A stretch of DNA of 61,564 bases from assembly GCA_017309275.1 (NCBI GenBank), contig JAFKLT010000062.1:1-61564 (forward strand). Direction: 5' to 3'. Below are positions 39,862 to 47,269 of the stretch, piece after piece. The first letter of the stretch is position 1, and every line of letters starts with the position of its first letter. Source of the DNA: Sphingomonadales bacterium. Its GTDB lineage: Bacteria > Pseudomonadota > Alphaproteobacteria > Sphingomonadales > Sphingomonadaceae. Made by a program: the position numbers and the translations under genes. A model generated the notes under the pieces. It saw nothing but the letters and a program-made list of their open reading frames with translations. It was not told the origin of the DNA and searched no databases.

Positions 39862-41894
39862 CCGCGCCTAAGGGCGAGCGCGCACGCGCCGCCAAGACGA
39901 AGCTGCCCCCCGAACTGGCGGGCGAGATCGCGACGACGGCCGACGGCCGCGACATTACCCAGCCGTTCATCACCGGCCTGCGCGAACCGAAGGACCCGCG
40001 CCTTGCCGGCTCGGTTGACTGGGGCATCTATGATCGCATCCTGCTCGACGACCAGGTATTCTCGACCCTGCAGCAGCGCCGCGGCGCCGTCGTCGCGCGG
40101 ACCTGGGACGTCGTTGCCGGCGACGAAACCGATCCGCGCTCGGTTGCGGCGGCCGAGGCCTTCAGCAACACGATCGACCGCATCGGCTGGGACCGGATTA
40201 CCGGCAAGATGCTGTTTGCTGTGTTCTATGGCTTCGCCGTCGCCGAGATCATGTGGGAAGTCCGCGACGGGCTGATCGACATCGCCCAGATCAAGGTCCG
40301 GCATGCCCGCCGCTTCCGCTATGACGTCCAGGGTCACCTCCGCCTGCTGACCTCGGTCGGCGGCCTCGGGGAAATCCTGCACAACCGCAAATTCTGGTCC
40401 TTCCGCGTCGGCGGGACCAACGATGACGAACCCTATGGCCGCGGCCTGGCCGAATGGCTCTATTGGCCCACGCTGTTCAAGCGCAACGGCATCCGCTTCT
40501 GGAATATCTTCCTCGACAAGTTCGGATCGCCGACCGCCGTCGGCAAATATCGCCCCGGCACGCCCAAATCGGACCAGGAGAAGCTGCTGGAGGCGCTCCA
40601 GGCCCTTTCAACCGACAGCGGCATCACGATCCCCGAGGGAATGGTCGTTGAGCTGCTGGAGGCCGCGCGATCGGGCACCGCCGATTATGGCACGATGGTC
40701 CGCTACATGGACGGCGCGATCGCGAAGATCATCCTGTCGCAGACCATGACGACGGACAATGGATCGAGCCGTAGCCAGGCCGAGGTCCATAGCGACGTAA
40801 AGCTGGAGGTTGTGAAATCGGACGCCGATCTGTTGTCCGACAGCTTCGCCGAGGTCGCGCGCTGGTGGACCGATCTGAATTTTGGCACCGACGTCGCCGC
40901 GCCGCGCGTCATGCGCCAGGTCGCCGAAGAAGAGGACGTCAAGGAAATCGCCGAAACCGACGAGGCGCTCGACCGTCTCGGCTGGGAGCGCACCGACGAG
41001 AGCTTCAGCGACACCTACGGCGAGGGCTATCGGCGCAAGCCGAAGGCCGAAGGTCCGACGCCTGCCGATGGCGACGACGTCGACGTGGACAATCCCGATG
41101 ACGACGGCGCCAACGACAACGAAGTCCTCGACCCGAACGTCAACGACACGAATGCCAGCTTCGCGGCCGACGATCCGCGTCCGCTCTACGTCTATCGCCC
41201 GCTGCTGCCCGAAAGCGCGGCCGAGCTGCTCGCCTGGGCGGTCCAGGAGGGCTTCACCGCCTTGCGCCCTGCCGCCAGCCTTCATGCGACGATCGCCTAT
41301 TCCAAGCGCCCGGTGAACTGGATGAAGATGGGCGGTTTCTGGGGGTGGGGTCCCGACACCAGCGACCATATGGTCCCGATCGGCGGGCCACGCATCGTCG
41401 ACCGGATCGGCGACGAAGGCGTCGTCGCTCTCCATTTCTTCTCCGGCCATCTTGAACAGCGGAACCGCGAGATGCGTGATCGCGGCGCGAGCTGGGATTT
41501 CCCGGACTATTTTCCGCATATCACCTTTGCCGACGATGCCGGCGACGTCGACCTGACGAAAGTGAAGCCGTTCCGCGGCGAGCTGCGCTTCGGTGCCGAG
41601 GTATTCGAGCAGCTCGACGATGATTGGCAGCCCGATGATGACGACGCCAGCTTCGCCGAAGGTCCCGCCGACAGCGCCACCGACCAGCTCGTCGACAAGC
41701 TGATCGCCGAGGATGGCTATCGCGCCGTCCGCGCCCTGACCGAGCCGATGCTCAGCGCGATCCGCGCCGCGCGATCGCCCGGGGACCTCCTCGCCGCGAT
41801 CGGCATCGCCCCCGGCAACCCGGCGCCGATCGCCGCCGACCTCGAAGCTGCCGGCCTCGCGGCCGCGCTCGATGCCGAAAGCCCCGACGCCTGA
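39858..41894 (+). CDS. Portal protein (DUF935, Mu gp29-like) fused to 2H phosphoesterase-like domain
   Basis: A 678-residue protein. Residues ~1-400 are the DUF935 portal: SVDWGIYDRILLDDQVFSTL, then GRGLAEWLYWPTLFKRNGIR and FLDKFGSPTAVGKYRPG. After an acidic linker (~405-445), residues ~445-590 carry the two motifs of a 2H phosphoesterase: His476-x-Thr478 in LHATIAYSK and His554-x-Thr556 in YFPHITFAD, 78 residues apart. The final ~90 residues are helical. Mu gp29 has 512 residues and no such domain, as far as I know. The domain resembles anti-CBASS Acb1, which cleaves cyclic nucleotide signals with paired HxT motifs. In a portal it would be carried in every virion. Start overlaps the terminase stop by 4 bp. 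Confidence 0.85.
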   Translation: MTAPKGERARAAKTKLPPELAGEIATTADGRDITQPFITGLREPKDPRLAGSVDWGIYDRILLDDQVFSTLQQRRGAVVARTWDVVAGDETDPRSVAAAEAFSNTIDRIGWDRITGKMLFAVFYGFAVAEIMWEVRDGLIDIAQIKVRHARRFRYDVQGHLRLLTSVGGLGEILHNRKFWSFRVGGTNDDEPYGRGLAEWLYWPTLFKRNGIRFWNIFLDKFGSPTAVGKYRPGTPKSDQEKLLEALQALSTDSGITIPEGMVVELLEAARSGTADYGTMVRYMDGAIAKIILSQTMTTDNGSSRSQAEVHSDVKLEVVKSDADLLSDSFAEVARWWTDLNFGTDVAAPRVMRQVAEEEDVKEIAETDEALDRLGWERTDESFSDTYGEGYRRKPKAEGPTPADGDDVDVDNPDDDGANDNEVLDPNVNDTNASFAADDPRPLYVYRPLLPESAAELLAWAVQEGFTALRPAASLHATIAYSKRPVNWMKMGGFWGWGPDTSDHMVPIGGPRIVDRIGDEGVVALHFFSGHLEQRNREMRDRGASWDFPDYFPHITFADDAGDVDLTKVKPFRGELRFGAEVFEQLDDDWQPDDDDASFAEGPADSATDQLVDKLIAEDGYRAVRALTEPMLSAIRAARSPGDLLAAIGIAPGNPAPIAADLEAAGLAAALDAESPDA

Positions 41895-41924
41895 CGAATC
41901 CACCCGAAGAAAGGAGTTACGACC

Positions 41925-42338
41925 ATGACGCCGCAACAGAAGATCAAGCACCTGATCCTCATCCGACACGCCGAATGGAACGACGATCCCGATGCCGTCG
42001 AATTCACCCGCGCCCTCGACGCGACCGGTATCGACGATCAGTACGCAGCGCTTGAAGAAGCTGGAGATATCTGGGACGCCGTAAGCGAAATCCGCGGAGG
42101 TGAAGTCCCATCCAACCTCAAATGCGATTGGTCGCGCCACTATGAAAGCCAGGCGGTCGCCGCCCGGTACATCGACGGCTCATGGGTCGGCTGGACCTAC
42201 TGGTTCGGCGGCGGCAAGCACGGCGAACCCGAGACGATCGACTGGATACCCGACGCCTACGCCCTCGATGTGACCGAGGAAGAAAAGGTCGTCACCGTCC
42301 GGACCTTCGCGAAGGCCGATCAGGCGGGAAACGCCTAA
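41925..42338 (+). CDS. Phage protein inserted between portal and gp30 genes
   Basis: A 137-residue acidic protein (LILIRHAEWNDDPDAVEFTR; WVGWTYWFGGGKHGEPETID). It begins 30 bp after the portal with an AAGGAG site. The first of six small genes that interrupt the portal-gp30 pair. Function unknown. Confidence 0.6.
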   Translation: MTPQQKIKHLILIRHAEWNDDPDAVEFTRALDATGIDDQYAALEEAGDIWDAVSEIRGGEVPSNLKCDWSRHYESQAVAARYIDGSWVGWTYWFGGGKHGEPETIDWIPDAYALDVTEEEKVVTVRTFAKADQAGNA

Positions 42339-42598
42339 TGGCATATGGCGATCTACCGCTCGATGCGCCCCACAAGCCCAATAAGGGGCACGAAGGCGGA
42401 GCGTGCAACCGTCAGTCGTGCCAGGCTGAGCCTGCGCTATGGTGGAACCACGGCAGCCATAGCTGGTATTGCGGCGATTGTGCCCGCGACATCGGCAGCG
42501 ATGTCGTGAACAAGCGTCATTGGGACCTCCGCTGGCTTCCGGAGTGCGGGCATCCGCAATTCGAAACGCGCGAGATGATGAACGCGAGGGCGAAATGA
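42338..42598 (+). CDS. Small zinc-binding phage protein
   Basis: An 86-residue protein with potential zinc ligands: Cys-x4-Cys (CNRQSC), Cys-x2-Cys (YCGDCAR) and a further CGHPQ. Its ATG shares a base with the upstream stop (TAATG). Function unknown. Confidence 0.6.
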   Translation: MAYGDLPLDAPHKPNKGHEGGACNRQSCQAEPALWWNHGSHSWYCGDCARDIGSDVVNKRHWDLRWLPECGHPQFETREMMNARAK

Positions 42599-42870
42599 CC
42601 GACGGCCAGCTCACCCCCGAGGAAGTCCGCACGATGAGCGCTCTCGCCGAGGCGCTTGTCCAGGAGGTCGAGCCTGCGGGGCGGCAGCTCGGTCTCGACG
42701 GCATCACCACGGCGCTGGCACTCAGCTTCGCCGCGACGAAGCTGCTCTATCGCATCTCGGCCAACCCCGAACTGGCGCTTAAGGCGGTCAACATCATGAA
42801 CGTCAGCGCCCTGCAGTCGATGGCCGACATGATCGCGGGCGCCGATGCGCCGAACCAACGGAGGCAATGA
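42595..42870 (+). CDS. Small helical phage protein
   Basis: A 91-residue all-helical protein with AEALVQEVEPAGRQLGLDGI and SFAATKLLYRISANPELA segments. It overlaps both neighbours (ATGA at 42595, TGATG at 42868). Function unknown. Confidence 0.57.
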   Translation: MTDGQLTPEEVRTMSALAEALVQEVEPAGRQLGLDGITTALALSFAATKLLYRISANPELALKAVNIMNVSALQSMADMIAGADAPNQRRQ

Positions 42871-42989
42871 TGGACGACGACGACGATGGCCTGATCTACT
42901 GCGAAAACTGCAGTGGGCGGTTTCTGCCGGATGATATGGACGGCGAGCATTGCCTCGAATGCGCCTGGGAGCTGTTCGGCAATGACTGA
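42870..42989 (+). CDS. Tiny zinc-ribbon phage protein
   Basis: A 39-residue protein beginning MDDDDDGLIY with CENC and CLEC spaced 17 residues, a compact zinc ribbon. The ATG overlaps the upstream stop (TGATGG) behind GGAGGC. The following gene starts inside its last codons. Confidence 0.6.
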   Translation: MDDDDDGLIYCENCSGRFLPDDMDGEHCLECAWELFGND

Positions 42990-43239
42990 TCCCAGCAACA
43001 GCGGCACGACGTTCAGACCCACCGACGACGAAATCTTCGCGGCGGTCGGATCAGGCAAGCGCATCCACCAGATTTGTCGGGAGATCGGCGGCGCGGTCGG
43101 GGCGGAGAGAGCCCGCATCACCCGCCGATTGAAGGTTCTGGAACGGGCGGGACGCGTGACCCGCTGTCCCCGCCACTCGGCGGACAACAGCTATTTTTGG
43201 CATCAGGCAGACGGCGAATGTCGCGGCTGCCGACTTTAA
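42982..43239 (+). CDS. Small winged-helix-like phage protein
   Basis: An 85-residue protein with a DNA-binding pattern: FRPTDDEIFAAVGSGKRIHQ, then ARITRRLKVLERAGRVTR. It ends with CRGCRL. It may regulate late expression. Overlaps the zinc-ribbon gene by 8 bp. Confidence 0.62.
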   Translation: MTDPSNSGTTFRPTDDEIFAAVGSGKRIHQICREIGGAVGAERARITRRLKVLERAGRVTRCPRHSADNSYFWHQADGECRGCRL

Positions 43240-43256
43240 GGGGAGCACATTAAATC

Positions 43257-43490
43257 ATGAGTGTAAGCGACGAGCAGCTACGCCTCTTCATCGAACGTAT
43301 CGAGCGCCTCGAAGAGGAAAAGAAGGGCATCGGTGACGACGTCAACGATGTCTACTCCGAAGCTAAATCGCAGGGTTACGACCCTAAGATCATGCGCCAG
43401 ATCGTCCGGCTGCGGAAAATGCCGGTCCATGACCGCAAGGAAATGGAAGCGATCCTCGACGTCTATAAATCGGCGCTGGGTATCGCATGA
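43257..43490 (+). CDS. GapR-like (DUF2312) DNA-binding protein
   Basis: A 77-residue protein very similar to the alphaproteobacterial nucleoid protein Gap[21 protein letters not shown], then [20 protein letters not shown] and [20 protein letters not shown]. GapR is a helical dimer or tetramer that clamps overtwisted DNA and stimulates type II topoisomerases. The phage copy lies between packaging genes with its own AGGGGAG site and overlaps gp30 by 4 bp. Confidence 0.9.
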   Translation: MSVSDEQLRLFIERIERLEEEKKGIGDDVNDVYSEAKSQGYDPKIMRQIVRLRKMPVHDRKEMEAILDVYKSALGIA

Positions 43491-44701
43491 CCGCGCGCCC
43501 GGCCCTTGGCGACACCATGTATATGGAACCAGGCGACATCATTGCCGCCTGGGCCGAGCGGTCGGGCTATCGCCTCTCGACGCACTGGACCGACACCTGG
43601 CTTGGCGAGCATGCCTCGGGCTTCACGGTCGCCAAGGTCGCAAAGCTCGATCTGCTCGTCGCCATTCGCAAATCGCTCGACGACGTGATCCGCAATGGCG
43701 GGACGTTCGAACAGTGGCAGGCGAACCTGATCCCGGAACTGAAGAAGCACGGCTGGTGGGGCGTGGTCCAGGACGAGGCGCTCACCGGGACGGCCGATCC
43801 CGTCATCGTCAATGAACGCCGGCTGCAGACGATCTACCGGACCAATGTCCGGATGAGCATCGCGGCGGGCCGCTGGCGCAAATATCAGCGCGAAAAGGAC
43901 CTGTTCCCCTATCTGCGCTACCTGTCGGACCACTACCGCAAGCATCCGCGCCTCAACCACCTCGAATGGCACGGCATCATCCTCCATGTCGACGATCCGG
44001 CCTGGCAGTGGATGTTTCCGCCCAATGGCTGGGGCTGCAATTGCCGCGTCGAACAGGTCAGCGAGGCGCGGATGCGCCGCATGGGCTGGAAGGTCGACGA
44101 AGCGCCGAACCCGCCCCGCCACGACTTCGTCACCGCCGCGGGCGAAGTCGTTTCCGTGCCCCAGGGCGTGGCGCCCGGCTTCAACTACAATCCCGGCACC
44201 GCGCATCTGCGCGTGCTGGCCGATCGGACCGCGGCGTCGCTCGGTTCCGCCGTCGACGCCGGCCTCGGCGACGTCGCGCGCCAGACGCTGCGCGACCTCG
44301 TCGCCGATCCGGCGTTCGATCAGTTCCTTGCGCTGCCCGATCCGCAATTCCCGGTCGCGATCCTCGACGACCGCATGGCCGGCGCGATCGATGCCAGGAA
44401 CCGCATCGCCGTCCTGCCCCAGGCGACGCTGGAGCATGCGCGCGATCGCGCCATCCTCGCGCCGTCGGTCCTACGCCAGTTGCCCAAGCTGGGCGACGAC
44501 CCCCAGGTTGTCGCGCGCGTTGGCGACAGCATCGTCGTCTTCACCCGCACCGACAGCGGCGAGTGGCTCGGCGCGATCGTCGCCCGCACCGGGAACGGCG
44601 AAGGCGTCATCATCGAGCATATCGAGACAGGCGAGGACAGCACGCTCTGGCAGCTCCTCGACCCCGACTTCGCCTCGGAGATCATCCTTGACCGGCGCTG
44701 A
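43487..44701 (+). CDS. Minor head protein (Mu gp30/MuF-like)
   Basis: A 404-residue protein of the MuF/SPP1 gp7 head-morphogenesis family. The core is [38 protein letters not shown] and [16 protein letters not shown], with conserved His and Cys residues typical of the family. The C-terminal ~130 residues form a separate domain ([20 protein letters not shown], then [20 protein letters not shown]) that could be a small barrel or nuclease-like fold carried in the virion. It is the last gene of the packaging operon. Confidence 0.88.
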   Translation: MTARPALGDTMYMEPGDIIAAWAERSGYRLSTHWTDTWLGEHASGFTVAKVAKLDLLVAIRKSLDDVIRNGGTFEQWQANLIPELKKHGWWGVVQDEALTGTADPVIVNERRLQTIYRTNVRMSIAAGRWRKYQREKDLFPYLRYLSDHYRKHPRLNHLEWHGIILHVDDPAWQWMFPPNGWGCNCRVEQVSEARMRRMGWKVDEAPNPPRHDFVTAAGEVVSVPQGVAPGFNYNPGTAHLRVLADRTAASLGSAVDAGLGDVARQTLRDLVADPAFDQFLALPDPQFPVAILDDRMAGAIDARNRIAVLPQATLEHARDRAILAPSVLRQLPKLGDDPQVVARVGDSIVVFTRTDSGEWLGAIVARTGNGEGVIIEHIETGEDSTLWQLLDPDFASEIILDRR

Positions 44702-44865
44702 CGGCGCCGCCCACGAATTCCCGCCGACCGAGGCGGGGGAAAGGGCGTTGCAGCGCCCTTTAACCGACGGCAGACACCCGTCATGGCCCAACCGGTCTAG
44801 CCCACGGATACCAGTGGCTCGACCATCCCGCCTGTCCGACCGGACGCGCGAACGATTAGGGAACA
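44702..44865 (+). terminator. Gene-free gap with terminator hairpin before the methylase
   Basis: An 8-bp stem AAAGGGCG (44740-44747) pairs with CGCCCTTT (44754-44761) around TTGCAG. It follows the packaging operon. The rest of the gap has no convincing gene; a promoter for the methylase should lie in 44762-44865 but no strong match is seen. Confidence 0.55.
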
Positions 44866-45720
44866 ATGGCTACTGTGTCGAGTCCGTCCTACCAAGTGGC
44901 CGCGGGGCTGATTCCCGTTGCGCCGACCCGCCCCGTTGCCGGCTATATCGGCGGCAAGCGCAACCTAGCCAAGCGCATTGTCGAGCGCATCAGCGCCATA
45001 TCTCATACCACCTACGCCGAACCCTTTGTCGGAATGGGTGGCATCTTTCTTCGGCGGACGTTCCGGCCGCAGGCCGAGGTTATCAACGACTGGTCAGCCG
45101 ACGTCGCGACCTTCTTCCGTATCCTGCAGCGCCACTATGTCGCGTTCATGGATATGCTCCGCTTCGAGCTTACGACGCGCTCTCGCTTCGAAGAGCTGCT
45201 GCGAACCGATCCGACCACGCTGACCGATCTGGAGCGGTCTGCCCGCTTCCTATACCTTCAGCGCACGACATTCGGCGGCAAGGTTGCTGGCCGATCGTTC
45301 GGCGTCTCCCCCACGACGGGCGCGCGCTTCGATATTACGAAGCTCGGCCCGCTGCTCGAAGCTGCGCACGAACGTCTGGCGCCCGTCGTAATCGAGCGAT
45401 TGGCTTGGGCGGATTTCATTACCCGGTACGATCGGCCGGGGACGCTCTTTTATCTCGATCCGCCCTATTACGGGTCCGAAAAGGACTATGTGGGTGATGA
45501 CCGGAAGCCGCTTTTTGAGCGCAGCCAGTTCGAACAGATGGCCGAGTTGCTCGGCACGATCCGCGGGCGCTTTCTGCTCTCGATCAACGACCATCCGGAC
45601 GTCCGCCACGTCTTCCGCGCCTTCGATTTCGAGGAGGTCGAGACCACCTATCAGCTCGCCGGCATGGCCCGTCCAAAGCGGGTCGGCGAACTCATCATAT
45701 CAGGCGGCGGCGGCGGGTGA
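44866..45720 (+). CDS. Class D12 DNA adenine methyltransferase
   Basis: A 284-residue enzyme of the Dam/DpnM (D12) family. Motif X is YIGGKRNLAKRI at 27-38, motif I (SAM-binding) is PFVGMGG at 53-59, and the catalytic motif is DPPY at 198-201 in LFYLDPPYYG. Such enzymes make N6-methyladenine, often in GATC, though the target cannot be read here. There is no paired restriction gene. It is the last gene before the right phage end, the same place as the DNA-modification gene mom in Mu, and is separated from the packaging operon by a hairpin. Confidence 0.93.
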   Translation: MATVSSPSYQVAAGLIPVAPTRPVAGYIGGKRNLAKRIVERISAISHTTYAEPFVGMGGIFLRRTFRPQAEVINDWSADVATFFRILQRHYVAFMDMLRFELTTRSRFEELLRTDPTTLTDLERSARFLYLQRTTFGGKVAGRSFGVSPTTGARFDITKLGPLLEAAHERLAPVVIERLAWADFITRYDRPGTLFYLDPPYYGSEKDYVGDDRKPLFERSQFEQMAELLGTIRGRFLLSINDHPDVRHVFRAFDFEEVETTYQLAGMARPKRVGELIISGGGGG

Positions 45721-45721
45721 T

Positions 45722-46025
45722 TTCGCGTCACAGTTCGCGTCACAGTTCGGCGGCGGGCGCCAAAAACACCACTACGGCGCGCGCCGCAGAAAACCGCCGA
45801 TTGTCGCGTCACAGTTCGAAAACCGCATAACTGTGACGCGCGAACGAGTTTCTGCGCCTTTCAGAGCCGTTGAAACCCCGATTTCCCGTCCCGGGATGCA
45901 AAGCGTGCCAAAAATTCCCCGTCCCGCTTCAAAGTCACGAAAATCCCACTTTTCGGCCACTTCCATCCCGTCCACATGCCCCGATATGCCGCAATATCCC
46001 GGAAAGGAATTATTGGCGCGTCACA
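45722..46025. other. Right phage end with repeated candidate transposase sites
   Basis: A gene-free 304-bp end region. A 12-bp unit TTCGCGTCACAG occurs twice in tandem (45722-45745). CGCGTCACAGTT occurs again at about 45805-45816 and as an exact inverted copy AACTGTGACGCG at 45829-45840, forming a perfect dyad with a 12-base spacer. The terminus itself ends GCGCGTCACA. GCGCCAAAAAC (45757-45767) and TGCCAAAAATT (45906-45916) match left-end sites. These are probable transposase or host-factor binding sites. Confidence 0.72.
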
Positions 46026-46030
46026 CCGGA
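46026..46030. repeat. Right copy of 5-bp target-site duplication (CCGGA)
   Basis: CCGGA follows the terminal ACA of the prophage and equals the five bases before its left end at 3985-3989. Confidence 0.88.
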
Positions 46031-46043
46031 CGGGAGGCCGGGC

Positions 46044-46355
46044 ATGATCCGCTGGTCGCCCGCGGCCCGGCCGCACACCGGCTGTCCGCATAACCGGCTA
46101 TCGCGGCTGCTCGCGGCGGAAATGCCCGGCGGCATCGCGATCGGCGCATCGACGCTGCGCCCCTGGGCCAGCGCCAATTTCGTCGGCGCGCGTCACATAT
46201 TTTCCTGTGCGGGAAGCGGGTCGCCGACGGCATTGCAGCAAATGCTGGCCGAGACTGAATGGCCGCTGCGCGGTCATATCGTCGCCGATGTGACGGTCGA
46301 AAGCGGCGGCGGCGACGGGGAGTTTCGGATCGAAATCCTGACGGTCGAAGACTGA
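46044..46355 (+). CDS. Host protein uncoupled from its partner by the prophage
   Basis: A 103-residue protein (MIRWSPAARPHTGCPHNRLS start) with an acidic C-terminus of beta character. The GGGAGG ribosome site at 46031-46037 lies between the phage end and the ATG. Without the phage, the ORF at 3761 would end in TGA overlapping this ATG (ATGA at 46044-46047). The pair was thus one translational unit controlled by the S24 repressor. The phage may now block or alter its transcription. No family recognised. Confidence 0.72.
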   Translation: MIRWSPAARPHTGCPHNRLSRLLAAEMPGGIAIGASTLRPWASANFVGARHIFSCAGSGSPTALQQMLAETEWPLRGHIVADVTVESGGGDGEFRIEILTVED

Positions 46356-46359
46356 CCGG

Positions 46360-47265
46360 TCAGCCGATCGCCTGGCGGTTCATCCGCTGCAGCGTGCTGA
46401 GCGCCGCCTCGAGCGCGAAGTCGATCTCGCCCGCCTCTTCGCCCACGTCCTCGCCCGTGCCCGCGGCATTCGCGGCGCCGGGGATGGCGGGGGTCGCGGT
46501 AGGCGTCTGGCGGCGGCGCGAGAGCCCCGCCTCGAAACGCGCGACCATTGCGCCGAGCGAATTGTCGGCGGGATCGGGCATGACCGGACCGGCCAGTTCG
46601 GCGGGCTGGAGCCAGGGCTCGGTACCCGGCTCATCGACCTCGATCGGTGCCAGATCGGCGAGCACCAGTTCGTCCTCCACCGGCCAATCGGCGGGGTCGA
46701 CGGCCACGGCGTCAGCGGCGTCAGCGGCGACTTCTTCGACGGCAAGCTCTTCGGCGCCAACGTCTTCGGCGGCGACCTCATCGGCGACGATGGCCCCCGT
46801 CGACGGTCCCAGCCCGCCCGCAGGCAGATCGCGTCCGGCACGGATCGGCGCGCGGGGGAGGTCGTCGGGATGCAGGTCGGCGCGGCGACGCGAGGGCACA
46901 TCATCCTCTTCGCCGTCGCCAGCACGAGCGCGCCGACGCAACAGACCAAGGCCCGCTTCTTCGGGGCGCGCCACGATCAGCGCGACGAAACCGGCGATCA
47001 GCGCGGCGATCGTCGCCATGCTCAGCGCCATGATCAGGCGGGCGGCGTTACCGATCGGCGGCAGGAAGAAATCGGACAGGCGGTCGAGGTAGAGGTTCCA
47101 GCTTATGCCGGCGACCCAGCCCATCGGCATCACCGCGGCGAACAGGAAGGTCAGCGCCGCGGCGCCGATCACAGCGGGGACGGCGGGGCGCAGAACGCCC
47201 CACACCGCCGCCCAGCGGCTGCTGCCCGAAACCTCGCTGCCGTCGTCCATAAAGCTCAATTCCAT
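46360..47265 (-). CDS. Membrane protein with long acidic cytoplasmic tail
   Basis: A 301-residue protein with two N-terminal transmembrane helices (residues ~27-50, PAVIGAAALTFLFAAVMPM, and ~73-95, ARLIMALSMATIAALIAGFV). The remaining ~200 residues are Ala/Glu/Asp/Pro-rich and probably disordered, ending in a helical segment (FALEAALSTLQRMNRQA). It starts 5 bp from the end of the glycosyltransferase gene and in the same direction, so it may be part of the surface-polysaccharide locus. No function recognised. Confidence 0.68.
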   Translation of the reverse strand: MELSFMDDGSEVSGSSRWAAVWGVLRPAVPAVIGAAALTFLFAAVMPMGWVAGISWNLYLDRLSDFFLPPIGNAARLIMALSMATIAALIAGFVALIVARPEEAGLGLLRRRARAGDGEEDDVPSRRRADLHPDDLPRAPIRAGRDLPAGGLGPSTGAIVADEVAAEDVGAEELAVEEVAADAADAVAVDPADWPVEDELVLADLAPIEVDEPGTEPWLQPAELAGPVMPDPADNSLGAMVARFEAGLSRRRQTPTATPAIPGAANAAGTGEDVGEEAGEIDFALEAALSTLQRMNRQAIG

Positions 47266-47269
47266 ATCC

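Larger units (their letters stand above)
3990..46025. mobile_element. Complete Mu-like transposable prophage, 42,036 bp
   Basis: The element begins 5'-TGTAGCGCGCC and ends GGCGCGTCACA-3'. The left terminus and the reverse complement of the right terminus agree at 15 of 19 positions, both starting TGT and sharing CGCGCCAA and AATT. It is flanked by CCGGA on both sides. Inside are MuA-, MuB-, Ner-, Gam-, GemA- and Mor-like genes, gp25-gp30-like packaging proteins, a gpI-like protease, a full head-tail set and lysis genes. No key gene looks broken, so it may be inducible. Unlike Mu, repressor and transposase lie mid-genome, and protease, capsid and tail genes run leftward while packaging genes run rightward. 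Siphovirus-type tail genes (tube, tape measure, G/GT; no sheath) suggest a long flexible tail as in B3/D3112. Confidence 0.93.

Noticed and set aside
40608-42140. 510-codon minus-strand frame opposite the portal gene
   Set aside because: Shadow of the portal ORF; no recognisable motif and no ribosome site.
3994-46020. Alternative prophage boundary using GCGCG as target duplication (3994-3998 and 46016-46020)
   Set aside because: It also gives a 5-bp direct repeat, but the resulting ends are CC...TG and not the TG...CA expected for MuA-type transposases, the inverted termini are shorter, and the host reading frame is not restored. The CCGGA boundary explains all three.
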